64,000 nt of DNA from Acinetobacter shaoyimingii (GTDB taxonomy: Bacteria; Pseudomonadota; Gammaproteobacteria; Pseudomonadales; Moraxellaceae), in assembly GCF_011578045.1 (NCBI RefSeq), contig NZ_CP049801.1, forward strand, positions 1,612,001 through 1,676,000, in the 5' to 3' direction. The notes beneath the pieces were generated by a model that searched no databases, was not told where the DNA came from, and saw only the letters and a program-made list of their open reading frames with translations. This document shows positions 53,086 to 62,966 of the stretch, in pieces. The stretch's first letter is position 1. Every line of letters begins with the position of its first letter. Made by a program: the position numbers and the translations under genes.

Positions 53086-55686
53086 ATGCACAAAAAAATT
53101 CAAAAATATAAGTGGATTATCAAACGAGTTAATTACTATTTAGCTTTTGGTGTTATTACGCTTAGTGTTCCAATGATGGTTGAAGCGAATGACACAAATT
53201 TCTCAAATGTAGAAGAGCTAAAAGTCGCTAAACCTAAAACGGCTGTAGAAAATGCACCTAAAGAGGCAGCATTTGATCCTGCTTTCTTGATGGGTGATGC
53301 TGAAAAAATTGACATCGACCGTTTTAAATACGGAAACCCTGTACTGCCTGGTGACTATAATGTTGATGTTTATGTCAATGGTAATTGGTTCGGTAAACGC
53401 AGAGTTGTTTTTAAAGCCACTGAAAAAGATCAAAATGCATTTACATGCTTCAATACTGATCAGTTAATTGAATACGGTGTCAAAGTTAATGCGATCAACG
53501 ATTATAAAGAAAATAAAGTCATTGGTTGTCGCCGACTTGATGAATGGGTTGAAGATTCATTTTATGAGTTTGATACATCTAAATTACGTCTAGATATTTC
53601 TATCCCGCAATTATCCATGCAAAAAAATGCACAAGGTTATGTAGATCCAAGTGTGTGGAATCGTGGAATTAATGCTGGATTCTTGTCTTATAACGCAAGT
53701 GCATACAAAACTTTTGATCGTTTTAACGGTAATAATGAAAAAACCAATGCATTTATGTCTTTAAATACGGGTCTGAATTTGGCTGGCTGGCAATTACGTC
53801 ATAACGGTCAATGGCAGTGGCGTGATAAAGATGCACAGAATGACTCTGAAAACAGTTATGAGTCGATCAGTACATATGTGCAACGTGCATTTCCAAAATA
53901 TCGTGGTGTTTTAACCATTGGTGATAGTTATACCAATGGTGAAGTTTTTGATACATTTGGTTATCGTGGTGTGGATTTCTCGAGTGATGACCGCATGCTA
54001 CCAAACAGTATGTTGGGTTACGCACCTCGTATCCGTGGTAATGCAAAAACCAATGCAAAAGTTGAAGTTCGCCAACAAGGTCAATTGATTTATCAAACGA
54101 CTGTTTCTCCTGGTAGTTTTGAAATCAACGATTTATATCCTACAGGCTTTGGTGGTGAACTCGAAGTTTCGGTAATTGAAGCTACAGGTGAAGTTCAACG
54201 TTATGCTGTGCCATATTCTTCAGTGGTACAAATGCTACGACCAGGTATTAGTCGTTATGCATTAACCATTGGTGAATTCCGTGAGCGTGACATCGACTTA
54301 ACACCTTTTATTGTTCAAGGTAAATATCAACTCGGTATCAATAACTATTTGACTGGTTATGGTGGTGTTCAAGCGGCTGAAAAATATGTAGGTGTGACTG
54401 CAGGTGCTGCATTTGCAACACCAATTGGTGCATTTGCTTTAGATGTCACACATTCGAATGCTGAATTTGACCGTCGTAAAACCAAAAGTGGTCAAAGTTA
54501 CCGTATTAGCTACAGTAAATTGGTTTCACCAACAAATACCAATTTAACCTTAGCCGCTTATCGCTACTCAACTGAAAACTTCTTAAAACTACGTGATGCC
54601 ATTTTAACGCGTGATCTAGATAATAGAGGCATTAGCTCAGAATATGTGGGTCAACAACGTAGTGAATTCCAAGTCACGCTAAATCAGTCATTACCTCAGG
54701 GCTGGGGTAATATTTATGCGACGGGTTCATGGCTGGATTATTGGAACCGTGATGAAAGTACACGCCAATATCAAGTTGGTTATAGCAACAGTTATGCTGG
54801 CTTAACCTATGGTTTGTCTGCAATTAAACGTGTTGTTACCGATGATCGCTATAACCGTCGTAATGACGATACTGAATATATGTTAACGCTTTCATTGCCT
54901 TTAACATTTAAGAAAACATCAGTGAATTTCAACTCAATTACAACGCAAGACAACATCACCATGGGTGTGAGCGGAATTGTGGGTGATCGATTCAACTATG
55001 GTGCTTCATTCAGTGATGAATATGGTGAAAATCCAAGTATGAACTTGAATGCGCAGTACCGTAGTAACTACGCAACAGTAGGTGGTTCATATAGTTTGGC
55101 GGATAAATATCAACAGGCAATGGTAACTGCGCGCGGTAATATTGTGGCACATTCCAAAGGCTTGTTATTTGGTCCTGATCAAGGTCAAACCATGGTGTTG
55201 GTACATGCTCCAGAAGCTGCTGGTGCTAAAGTCAACAATACAACTGGTTTAACCATTAATAAAGCTGGTTATGCAGTTATTCCATATGTGACGCCATATC
55301 GTTTAAATGACATTACGCTTGATCCTCAAGGAATGTCTACAGATGTTGAATTAGATGGTACGAGTCAACGTATTGCGCCTTATGCAGGGGCCATCACGAA
55401 AGTCGACTTTGCAACTAAATCTGGTAAAGCAATTTATATCACTTCTAATGGTGTCGATGGAAAACCGTTACCTTTTGCTGCTCAAGTCTTTGATTCTAAA
55501 GGTGAGTATGTAGGTATGGTTGCTCAAGGTAGTTTGGTCTATCTTCGTACAGACACTTTAGCGGATACAGTTGTAGTGAAATGGGGTGAGGCGGAAACTG
55601 AACAATGCAAAATTCAATATGATGTTTCTGGTCAAGTTTCTGATTCTAAGCAAAATATGATTACGGCTGAAGCGACATGTCAATGA
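53086..55686 (+). CDS. Fimbrial usher, outer-membrane assembly protein
   Basis: An 866-residue FimD/PapC-type usher. After a long signal region (a second in-frame methionine near residue 24 is a poor alternative) the N-terminal domain has AAFDPAFLMGDAEKIDIDRF, then GNPVLPGDYNVDVYVNGNWF. TLTIGDSYTNGEVFDTFGYR (read as GVLTIGDSYTNGEVFD) and RRQQGQLIYQTTVSPGSFEI-like strands of the barrel and plug follow, and Cys pairs lie in both ends. It forms the outer-membrane pore that threads the fimbria. Overlaps the tip gene. Confidence 0.94.
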   Translation: MHKKIQKYKWIIKRVNYYLAFGVITLSVPMMVEANDTNFSNVEELKVAKPKTAVENAPKEAAFDPAFLMGDAEKIDIDRFKYGNPVLPGDYNVDVYVNGNWFGKRRVVFKATEKDQNAFTCFNTDQLIEYGVKVNAINDYKENKVIGCRRLDEWVEDSFYEFDTSKLRLDISIPQLSMQKNAQGYVDPSVWNRGINAGFLSYNASAYKTFDRFNGNNEKTNAFMSLNTGLNLAGWQLRHNGQWQWRDKDAQNDSENSYESISTYVQRAFPKYRGVLTIGDSYTNGEVFDTFGYRGVDFSSDDRMLPNSMLGYAPRIRGNAKTNAKVEVRQQGQLIYQTTVSPGSFEINDLYPTGFGGELEVSVIEATGEVQRYAVPYSSVVQMLRPGISRYALTIGEFRERDIDLTPFIVQGKYQLGINNYLTGYGGVQAAEKYVGVTAGAAFATPIGAFALDVTHSNAEFDRRKTKSGQSYRISYSKLVSPTNTNLTLAAYRYSTENFLKLRDAILTRDLDNRGISSEYVGQQRSEFQVTLNQSLPQGWGNIYATGSWLDYWNRDESTRQYQVGYSNSYAGLTYGLSAIKRVVTDDRYNRRNDDTEYMLTLSLPLTFKKTSVNFNSITTQDNITMGVSGIVGDRFNYGASFSDEYGENPSMNLNAQYRSNYATVGGSYSLADKYQQAMVTARGNIVAHSKGLLFGPDQGQTMVLVHAPEAAGAKVNNTTGLTINKAGYAVIPYVTPYRLNDITLDPQGMSTDVELDGTSQRIAPYAGAITKVDFATKSGKAIYITSNGVDGKPLPFAAQVFDSKGEYVGMVAQGSLVYLRTDTLADTVVVKWGEAETEQCKIQYDVSGQVSDSKQNMITAEATCQ

Positions 55687-56705
55687 AATATAAAATCTTA
55701 AGCGGAACTTTATTACTTGTAGGCTATGCGCTAAGTTCGGAAGCCTATGCAGTATGTACTCAATCCAACTTTACACCTCAAGATGTAAGTATGGCCGTGG
55801 GACGTGTAGTGGTAAGACCAAGTGATGCCGTAGGTGCAGTTTTAAGAAGAGCTGTATTTCCAATGAACCGAGTCAGTGATGCTGTAGTTTGTGATCGTGG
55901 CGCACCTGACACGGTAACCAACACATTGGTTCAAAATTATCCATTAAGTGGTCTCGGTGATTCGATCTATACCACAAATATTGAAGGTATTGGTATTCGT
56001 TTATATCGTGAAGTTACCTCAGAAGTCGGTTCATCTTTCTCAGGTTATTATCCATATACGCGTACATTGGCAAGTAATACTCGATACGATGTAGGTAATG
56101 GTAATTTTATCGTTGAAATTATTAAAATCGCACCTAGTACAGGTTCTGGAGCTTTGGTACCAGGGCGTTATAGTAGTTACTATTTGACTAAATCACCTGA
56201 TCGACCATTATTGACCAGTAGTGTGTATGGTAATGCCATCACGATTGCTTCATCTTCATGTGAAATTCGTGGTCAAATTAGTCAGGTTGTTAATTTACCT
56301 ACGGTCAATAAAGTTGACTTTAGAGGTGTTGGAACAACACAAGGTGAAAGAGACTTTAATCTCAATATCTTATGTAACGGTGGTGGTAATAGCACCAGTG
56401 TTATAGAAAACAACAACATCAGTTTATCGTTTGATTATAATTTAGTTCCTAACACCACTAACGTGATTGAAAATGCAGCACCTGCAGCAACCAAAGCAAA
56501 TGGTGTAGGTGTACAGTTGGTGTCTAAGTATCAAAATTCAGATCGAATTGTGGTAAAAGGTGAAAAGATCCCACTTGGAAGTGTCAACTCTAATCAAACT
56601 ATTGAATATAATGTTCCAATGTTGGCTCGTTATTATCAAACAGAACAAAACGTATCGGCAGGTCGTGTATCCAGTGTTTCAACTGTAACGATCAACTATG
56701 ACTAA
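55683..56705 (+). CDS. Fimbrial tip adhesin, two-domain
   Basis: A 340-residue exported protein, signal peptide cut near AYA-VCTQ. The N-terminal half (to about residue 185) looks like a receptor-binding domain unlike any I can name. The C-terminal half is a pilin-type domain with SSSCEIRGQISQVVNLPTV, a paired cysteine in NILCNGGG, and a final strand VSTVTINYD for donor-strand exchange. The ATG at 55683 overlaps the usher stop (ATGA), which favours it over 55677. It is probably the tip adhesin of the fimbria; the receptor is unknown. Confidence 0.88.
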   Translation: MKYKILSGTLLLVGYALSSEAYAVCTQSNFTPQDVSMAVGRVVVRPSDAVGAVLRRAVFPMNRVSDAVVCDRGAPDTVTNTLVQNYPLSGLGDSIYTTNIEGIGIRLYREVTSEVGSSFSGYYPYTRTLASNTRYDVGNGNFIVEIIKIAPSTGSGALVPGRYSSYYLTKSPDRPLLTSSVYGNAITIASSSCEIRGQISQVVNLPTVNKVDFRGVGTTQGERDFNLNILCNGGGNSTSVIENNNISLSFDYNLVPNTTNVIENAAPAATKANGVGVQLVSKYQNSDRIVVKGEKIPLGSVNSNQTIEYNVPMLARYYQTEQNVSAGRVSSVSTVTINYD

Positions 56706-56723
56706 TACAAAACAACGCTCTAG

Positions 56724-56757
56724 AAAAGCCCAATAATCATTATTGGGCTTTTTTTTG
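56724..56757 (+). terminator. Terminator of the fimbrial operon
   Basis: AAAAGCCCAATAA (56724-56736), loop TCA, TTATTGGGCTTTT (56740-56752), followed by more T. Confidence 0.93.
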
Positions 56758-57504
56758 GTCTATTTTTTAGAGATTAAGCTTTAGTGTTTTGTTTGGCATG
56801 CAATTAACAAGATCAATGAAAGCTATATTGTGGATAGAAAACTCAAAAACGAAGACGAAAAACAAGCACTATGCATGCTTGATGAGCAAGCCTAGATGAT
56901 GTGAGATAATAGAAAGAACTTGTTACATATAATAAAAATTACAAAAATTGATTAAAATTACTAAAATTTACATAAATAAAAAATAAGTAGTTTGATTTTA
57001 CTTAAGTTTACATTTTACAAGTCAACTGATAAATCCATGATTCAATTTTCAACAGGCTAAAAATAACTTGTCTGTTCATAATGGTCTGTATATAAATAAC
57101 TTGTATGCAATTTTCCGAGCTAGGAGTGTATTTATTGATTATTTGTAGTATTGAAATAGCAAACTGTTTTTGACTTGACTAGATACAATCCATTACATAG
57201 TTGAGATTCATCTAAATGAGCGAATCATTCTGACAGGAAAAATTTTAGTTCGGACAAATAAAAAAATAAATTTAGGAATAGCTGCTGAAGGGCAATTTAT
57301 TCAAAAAAACAAAAAATGTAAAAACAACATCGTACTTTTAGAACAAGCGTGACTGCCAAATTTTGATCATATCCGAGTTTGAATAATGTGAAATTATTTT
57401 TTCGATTAAAAAATGTTTTGTTTAGTTCTACACATTGATCATTTTTTATGTGATTTATAACACGTTTAACATTGATTATTTTTTGTAAATTAATTGTTAA
57501 GGTA
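56758..57504. other. Long gap after the fimbrial operon
   Basis: About 750 bases without a supported gene. A plus-strand stretch at about 56805-56895 reads like coding sequence (AINKINESYIVDRKLKNEDE) but is bounded by stops and too short to call; it may be a gene remnant. The rest is AT-rich. Confidence 0.45.
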
Positions 57505-57532
57505 TTGTCAATTTACGTTAATGGTGTAAATT
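57505..57532 (+). promoter_or_regulatory. Candidate sigma-70 promoter
   Basis: TTGTCA (57505-57510) and TAAATT (57527-57532) are 16 bases apart, and the following gene starts 43 bases later at 57576. The boxes match five of six and four of six of the consensus. Confidence 0.4.
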
Positions 57533-57575
57533 ATGAGCAACCAAACTAATAGCTCAAATGTCTGAGAGGGTTGTA

Positions 57576-57869
57576 ATGAAAACTTTATCTAAAACTATTT
57601 TAATCGCAATTTTAACTGGTTTTGCTGCACATTCTGTAAATGCAGAAGAGATCACATTCCATGGAAATATTGCTGAATTTAGTTGCTCACAAGATTCATT
57701 AGATAAAGATTGCAAAGATGTTGCAGGCTTGGTAAATCGTTTAAAGAATACAGAAAGTAGTTTAAAACTTACTCAATTAGTGAATGGTAATACACAACGC
57801 GCTGCAAAATTATCAATACAAGATATTGATAATAAAGAACATAAAGTTGTGGTGGTGAATTATAATTAA
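57576..57869 (+). CDS. Short fimbrial-subunit-like secreted protein
   Basis: A 97-residue exported protein. MKTLSKTILIAILTGFAAHS is a signal peptide, cut near VNA-EEI. The mature start ITFHGNIAEFSCSQDS has the pattern of pilin strand A (I-x-F-x-G-x-I-x-x-x-x-C), and a second cysteine follows in KDCKDV, but the chain is only half a normal pilin and ends KVVVVNYN, like a pilin's last strand. GAGAGGG lies before the ATG; a start at 57558 is less likely. It may assist or cap the fimbria encoded 870 bases upstream. Confidence 0.72.
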   Translation: MKTLSKTILIAILTGFAAHSVNAEEITFHGNIAEFSCSQDSLDKDCKDVAGLVNRLKNTESSLKLTQLVNGNTQRAAKLSIQDIDNKEHKVVVVNYN

Positions 57870-58324
57870 TCTTATACAGGTTTAAGTTGAAAAACTTAAA
57901 GTGTTTTAAGTAGTTCGGTTTTATTATAAACAAGAGTGAAGTGGGTCTCTATTTCACTCTTGTTTTGAAACCTTAATCACGCATCTTAAATTATAATTAA
58001 AACGCTTTTATAATCCTTTTAAAATTTCTTAGAAAAATCATTTATCTGATTAAACGCTATTTTATTTTATATATTTTAAGTCTTAATGATTGTCATTTTT
58101 TGATATTTAAAACAAACTTTAATTTAAGCTACATATTGTTAACTTATGTAAATTAGCAGTCAATTTCCTGCATTATAATGACCAAAAAACACGATTATTC
58201 CCCAAAAAACCAATCTTGATAAAAATACTCGGATAAAAGTGCTTCTCAGCCGATTTGCAGATGAATTGTGCTAAACAATCGGTATAATAGATTTATGTTA
58301 AAAAATTTATATGTAGGAGCTCAC
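57870..58324. other. Gap with terminator and promoter
   Basis: A small GAAA-capped hairpin (57881-57900) follows the short fimbrial-like gene, then the terminator at 57929-57966. Near the right end TATAAT at 58283-58288 is a perfect -10 box for the protease gene at 58325; I cannot place a matching -35 box. Confidence 0.5.
57929..57966 (+). terminator. Terminator after the short fimbrial-like gene
   Basis: AACAAGAGTGAA (57929-57940), 12-base loop, TTCACTCTTGTT (57953-57964), then TTG. Confidence 0.8.
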
Positions 58325-61264
58325 ATGACAGTAGATGTTACTGAAACCATTTCCCAAACCATCCATCCTGCGTTTCAGTTGGTACGTCAACATCATGTAG
58401 CTGCATTAGATATTCAGGTGACTGAATATCGTCATAAAGTGACCAATGCTGTGCATTATCATTTGGCAACTGAACATGATGAAAACGTCTTTTTGGTTGC
58501 TTTTCGAACTCAACCAATGGATTCAAAGGGTGAAGCTCATATTTTAGAACACACAGCTTTATGTGGTTCTGAAAAATTCCCAGTACGTGATCCATTCTTT
58601 TTAATGATTCGTCGTTCACTCAATACCTTTATGAATGCTTTCACTGCAGCAGATTGGACGGCGTATCCTTTTGCGACTCAAAATAAAAAAGATTTCCAAA
58701 ATTTACTGTCTGTTTATTTAGATGCTGCCTTTGCTGCCAATTTAAATCCGCTTGATTTTGCTCAAGAAGGGATTCGTATTGAGTTGGAAAATGGTGAACC
58801 TGTCTATAAAGGTGTGGTGTTTAACGAAATGAAAGGGGCGATGAGCTCACCTTCAGATCAGCTTTATCATCAATTGGCGCATCATTTATTCCCGAAAACC
58901 ACATATCACTATAATTCTGGTGGTGATCCTAAAGATATCCCTGACTTAAGCTATGAAGAGTTGGTCGATTTTTATAAATCGCATTATCATCCAAGTAATG
59001 CGATTTTTATGACTTTTGGTAACCAATCTGCTTATGAACTTCAAGAGCAGTTTGAAACGTTAGCATTGTCAAAATTTGAAAAAGGTCAAACCATCTATTC
59101 TGTTGCAGAAGAGCGATTAACTGCACCCAAAGAAGTAACAGAAACCTATGCGGTTGATGCTGAAGATTTAAAAGACAAGACTTATCATATTTTGTCTTGG
59201 TTATTGCCTGAATCGAGTGACATTAAGCTACGTTTAGGGATGCGTTTGGCAGAAGGAATTTTGTTGGAAGATTCTGCTTCGCCCCTTCGTCATTATTTAG
59301 AAACTTGTGGTTATGCACAATCTACAGGTCCAATTATGGGCTTGGACGATTCAAACTTTGAAATGACTTTCTATTGTGGTATTCAAGGTTCTAACCCAGA
59401 ACATGCTGAAACATTTAAAAATGGCGTATTAACAGTTTTAAATGATGTTGCATCAAAGCCTGTTGACCCTGCATTAATTGATGCAATTTTGCATCAAATT
59501 GAATTGCATCAACGCGAAATTGGTGGAGATGGCACGCCGTATGGTTTAAGCCTGATTTTAAATGGTCTGGGCAGTGCAATTCATCATAATGATCCGATCC
59601 AAGTATGGGATGTAGACGCTGCAATTGAGCAAGTGAAAATTGAGCTGAAAGATCCAATGTGGATTTCAAATCTGATCAAAACGCATTTAATTGATAATCC
59701 ACATCGTGTACAAATGACCCTTGTACCCGATGCAACCAAATCTGCCAAAGAGGCGGAAGAGGAAAAACAACGTTTAGCCCATATTGGTGCCAACTTAACA
59801 GAAGAAGATCGTTTAGAGATTATTCGCCAAACTGAAGCGCTGAATGAACGCCAAGCGACTCCAGATAATTTAGATCTTTTACCAAAAGTTGGCTTGGAGG
59901 ATATTCCTGCTGAGTTAGCGATCGTTCAAGGTCAGCTTCGTGAAATTATTTCAAATGGTTTGGATACGCCGTTGAATTTGTATCATGCAGGCACCAACGG
60001 TATTTATTATCAACAAGTGTTGATCCAAATTCCGGATGACATTATTCAATCACCTTATTTTAATCTCTTGTCTATTTTGATGGGCGAAGTGGGTGCGGGT
60101 GAATATGGTTATTTGGAGTTGCAACAACTTCAAACTGCGGTAAGTGGTGGTTTGGGTATGGGGGCATCTTTGCGTAGTCATGTTGATGATAAAGGTCGTA
60201 TTTCAGGTTGGTTAACACTGACCACAAAATCATTAGCAGATAAGCTAGACACCATCCAATTGCTTAAATTGGCATTTGAACAGCTTCGCTTTGATGAAAA
60301 AGATCGCATCATCGAGCTTTTACAACAACGTAAAACACGTTGGGCTTCACGTTTATCGGGTTCTGGTCACAGTTATGCAATGCAAGTTGCTTCAAGAAAC
60401 ACCAGTGCGCTAGCTCAACGTGATTACAACACAACGGGTTTAGGTGCATTGAACTGGTTAAGTCAGCTGGTTGCAAACATTGAAAAAGATGATGCAGCTT
60501 ATGATGATTTAATTGCTCAGCTTAAAGCCATTCATCACATGCTTTTAAATGCACCAAAACAATTCTTACTGGTATGTGAAGAACATCATTCTGAACGTCT
60601 TGTTGAAGAAGTCCAAAATGTTTGGGATAAATTGGCCATTGGTCAGACACCTTCAACGTTAAAAACAGTTGAATTTGACACCACTACAGAAGATGAAGCA
60701 TGGTTGATTCAAGCCAATGTTCAGTTCTGCGCATCTGCTTATCCTGCTGTGGCGGTTTCACATCCAGATGCTGCACCACTCATGGTACTTGCAGGCTACT
60801 TAAGAAATGGTTTCTTGCACAGTGCGATTCGTGAAAAAGGTGGTGCATACGGTGGTGGTGCTACTTATGATGGCAACGCATGTTCGTTCCGTTTCTATAG
60901 TTACCGTGATCCGCGTTTAGCTGAAACATTTAAAGACTTTGAAGCAAGTTTAGAGTGGTTACTTGAAGTTGAACAACAGCCGCATCAACTTGAAGAAGCG
61001 ATTTTAGGTTTGGTGTCAAGCATGGACAAACCAGGTTCTCCAGCAGGTGAAGCAATCACAGCATGTTATGCGTTATTGCATGGTCGTAATCCAACATTTA
61101 GAAAAACTTTACGTGAACGTTTACTTAAAGTGACGCTTGAGGATTTGAAACGTGTTGCAAAAACGTATTTAATAGAGCAAAAGCCAAGCAAAGCCGTAGT
61201 TGCTCCTGTTGCAAAAAAAGAAATACTTGAACAACTCGGATTTGGAATAAAACAAGTGAATTAA
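58325..61264 (+). CDS. M16 metallopeptidase, PreP (presequence protease) type
   Basis: A 979-residue M16C peptidase related to mitochondrial and chloroplast PreP. HILEHTALCGSEKFPVRDPF carries the H-x-x-E-H zinc site (H72 to H76) with the S-E-K-F-P-V-R-D-P-F tail that marks PreP-like enzymes, and the second half has VREKGGAYGGGA-like sequence (IREKGGAYGGGATYDG) with the R/Y pair that closes over substrate. It lacks a signal peptide, so it likely degrades peptides in the cytoplasm. AGGAG (58315-58319) selects the ATG at 58325 over 58268. Confidence 0.93.
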   Translation: MTVDVTETISQTIHPAFQLVRQHHVAALDIQVTEYRHKVTNAVHYHLATEHDENVFLVAFRTQPMDSKGEAHILEHTALCGSEKFPVRDPFFLMIRRSLNTFMNAFTAADWTAYPFATQNKKDFQNLLSVYLDAAFAANLNPLDFAQEGIRIELENGEPVYKGVVFNEMKGAMSSPSDQLYHQLAHHLFPKTTYHYNSGGDPKDIPDLSYEELVDFYKSHYHPSNAIFMTFGNQSAYELQEQFETLALSKFEKGQTIYSVAEERLTAPKEVTETYAVDAEDLKDKTYHILSWLLPESSDIKLRLGMRLAEGILLEDSASPLRHYLETCGYAQSTGPIMGLDDSNFEMTFYCGIQGSNPEHAETFKNGVLTVLNDVASKPVDPALIDAILHQIELHQREIGGDGTPYGLSLILNGLGSAIHHNDPIQVWDVDAAIEQVKIELKDPMWISNLIKTHLIDNPHRVQMTLVPDATKSAKEAEEEKQRLAHIGANLTEEDRLEIIRQTEALNERQATPDNLDLLPKVGLEDIPAELAIVQGQLREIISNGLDTPLNLYHAGTNGIYYQQVLIQIPDDIIQSPYFNLLSILMGEVGAGEYGYLELQQLQTAVSGGLGMGASLRSHVDDKGRISGWLTLTTKSLADKLDTIQLLKLAFEQLRFDEKDRIIELLQQRKTRWASRLSGSGHSYAMQVASRNTSALAQRDYNTTGLGALNWLSQLVANIEKDDAAYDDLIAQLKAIHHMLLNAPKQFLLVCEEHHSERLVEEVQNVWDKLAIGQTPSTLKTVEFDTTTEDEAWLIQANVQFCASAYPAVAVSHPDAAPLMVLAGYLRNGFLHSAIREKGGAYGGGATYDGNACSFRFYSYRDPRLAETFKDFEASLEWLLEVEQQPHQLEEAILGLVSSMDKPGSPAGEAITACYALLHGRNPTFRKTLRERLLKVTLEDLKRVAKTYLIEQKPSKAVVAPVAKKEILEQLGFGIKQVN

Positions 61265-61285
61265 AAAAACCTTCGGGAGAATTGA

Positions 61286-62437
61286 ATGCCGTTCAAACAT
61301 TTTGAACGGACACCATTGAATTTGAGCATCTTTTTGATGCTCAATTTTGTTGGGGTGTCTGTTTCGCACGCAGAAGATCCATCGACACAAATAAATCCAG
61401 CAAGCTCCCAAGCTTGCGTAGCCTTAGAATCAAATGCAGATCGATTGGCCTGCTATGATGCTTTATTTAAAACTCCAAATGTAGATAGCTCTGCACCTGT
61501 TTACGTTTCAGAGCAACGAGCAGCAAAAGAAATAGAAGCAAAAGAAGAACCAAAAACTTTGGCCAATAAAATTGAAAATAAAGTCGAAAATTTATTTAGT
61601 GTTCATGCCCAAGTTGATCCAAATTCATCTTTACTCGATAAGCGTTGGGAGTTGTCTGAGGACAGTAAACTTGGAACGTGGAATATTCGAGCACATCAAC
61701 CGGTATATTTAATGCCAGCATTTTGGACATCGAAAAAAAATGAATTTCCACATAGTCAAAATCCAAATAATACAGTTACCGATGATCAAAACTTAAAATC
61801 CTTAGAATCTAAATTTCAAATTTCTTTAAAAACCAAAGCACTTGAAAATTTAATTGGAAATAATGGTGATCTTTGGTTAGGTTATACCCAGTCATCACGT
61901 TGGCAAGTTTATAACGGTGATGAATCTCGACCATTTCGTGAAACCAATTACGAACCTGAAGCCAGTTTAGTGTTTCACACTAATTATAATATCTTGGGTT
62001 TAAATGGACGTTTATTGGGTTTAACGCTGAATCATCAATCCAATGGTCGTTCTGATCCACTATCACGCAGTTGGAATCGTGTCATGTTGAATGTAGGATT
62101 TGAGCGTGGCAATTTTGCAATGATGGTGCGTCCTTGGTACCGTATTGAAGAAGATGCAGAAGACGATAATAATCCAGATATTAAAAACTATATTGGTCGA
62201 GGCGATCTCACCACATTCTATCGTTGGAATGACCATGATTTTTCACTGATGCTTCGTCATTCATTAAAAGGTGGTGATGATTCACGTGGTGCAGTTCAGT
62301 TTGATTGGGTATTCCCAATTAAAGGTAAATTGCGTGGACATTTCCAAGTCTTTGATGGTTATGGTGAAAGTTTGATTGACTATAATCACCGTGCGACGTA
62401 TATCGGATTAGGTGCTTCATTAATGAATGCTTTTTAA
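61286..62437 (+). CDS. pldA: Outer-membrane phospholipase A
   Basis: A 383-residue OMPLA-type phospholipase. After a signal peptide (cut near SHA-ED) comes a polar segment, then the 12-strand barrel. LNHQSNGRSDPLSRSWNRV near residue 248 holds the catalytic His, Ser and Asn of OMPLA (H-x-S-N-G, then N). The enzyme hydrolyses phospholipids misplaced in the outer leaflet and is active as a dimer. GGGAG is placed before the ATG; it follows the protease gene by 21 bases and may be co-transcribed with it. The N-terminal extension of about 110 residues is longer than in E. coli PldA. Confidence 0.92.
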   Translation: MPFKHFERTPLNLSIFLMLNFVGVSVSHAEDPSTQINPASSQACVALESNADRLACYDALFKTPNVDSSAPVYVSEQRAAKEIEAKEEPKTLANKIENKVENLFSVHAQVDPNSSLLDKRWELSEDSKLGTWNIRAHQPVYLMPAFWTSKKNEFPHSQNPNNTVTDDQNLKSLESKFQISLKTKALENLIGNNGDLWLGYTQSSRWQVYNGDESRPFRETNYEPEASLVFHTNYNILGLNGRLLGLTLNHQSNGRSDPLSRSWNRVMLNVGFERGNFAMMVRPWYRIEEDAEDDNNPDIKNYIGRGDLTTFYRWNDHDFSLMLRHSLKGGDDSRGAVQFDWVFPIKGKLRGHFQVFDGYGESLIDYNHRATYIGLGASLMNAF

Positions 62438-62453
62438 TTCGAAATGTTTTCCG

Positions 62454-62484
62454 AAAAGCCATTGTTTGAACAGTGGCTTTTTTA
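62454..62484 (+). terminator. Terminator after pldA
   Basis: AAAAGCCATTG (62454-62464) and CAGTGGCTTTTTT (62471-62483) form the stem, with one G-U pair, around a 6-base loop. Confidence 0.82.
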
Positions 62485-62572
62485 TTGACTTGCATCTGAT
62501 GTGTATTCCAGAGTTATACAAAATTTTGCAACAAACATTTTTAAAATGTAGCATCATGTGTATAAACAATAT

Positions 62573-62603
62573 TTGGTTAAATGATGATCTGTGTTAAGAT
62601 CAT
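62573..62603 (+). promoter_or_regulatory. Promoter with overlapping dyad, toxin-antitoxin pair
   Basis: TTGGTT (62573-62578) and TAAGAT (62595-62600), 16 bases apart, form a plausible promoter. A perfect dyad ATGATCT-N6-AGATCAT (62584-62603) overlaps the spacer and -10 box, as expected for autoregulation by an antitoxin. Confidence 0.5.
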
Positions 62604-62638
62604 AGAACACATCACCACAGGTGTCATAGGTGTAGAGA

Positions 62639-62905
62639 ATGGATATGACTACATTTACAGTCATGAAAACCACACTGCAAGAAGAATCATGTATTCCAAC
62701 TTATGCTGTGCAAGCATTTCAAAAGGCTTTCACTGAAGCGTATGCTCAACAAGCAGAGATGGTTTATGTCGAACATGCACAACTGATCAAGAAAATGCCA
62801 GATGGTCATACGGTTGTGATAAAAGATTTGAGTGATGCTTATGTAGCGCCTCAATTAAAGCGTGCTGTGCTTAAACGTCGTAAGTCCGTAGCATCTTTGG
62901 TTTAA
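62639..62905 (+). CDS. Probable antitoxin of a zeta-type pair
   Basis: An 88-residue protein directly upstream of a zeta-like kinase gene. YAVQAFQKAFTEAYAQQAEM, then VYVEHAQLIKKMPDGHTVVI and KDLSDAYVAPQLKRAVLKRR, follow the layout of small proteins found before chromosomal zeta-type toxins in proteobacteria (helix, strand with P-D-G-x-x-x-x-x-K, basic tail). The basic C-terminus could bind DNA. AGG is eight bases before the ATG. Its antitoxin role is inferred from position and pattern. Confidence 0.7.
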   Translation: MDMTTFTVMKTTLQEESCIPTYAVQAFQKAFTEAYAQQAEMVYVEHAQLIKKMPDGHTVVIKDLSDAYVAPQLKRAVLKRRKSVASLV

Positions 62906-62966
62906 AGTATTGTTTAAGTTTTAAATTTTTTTATTAATTTTCTATTTTTTGATATAGATAGCGCTT

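Noticed and set aside
62454..62484. Small RNA between pldA and the toxin-antitoxin pair
   Set aside because: The hairpin is explained as the pldA terminator and no independent promoter is visible before it.
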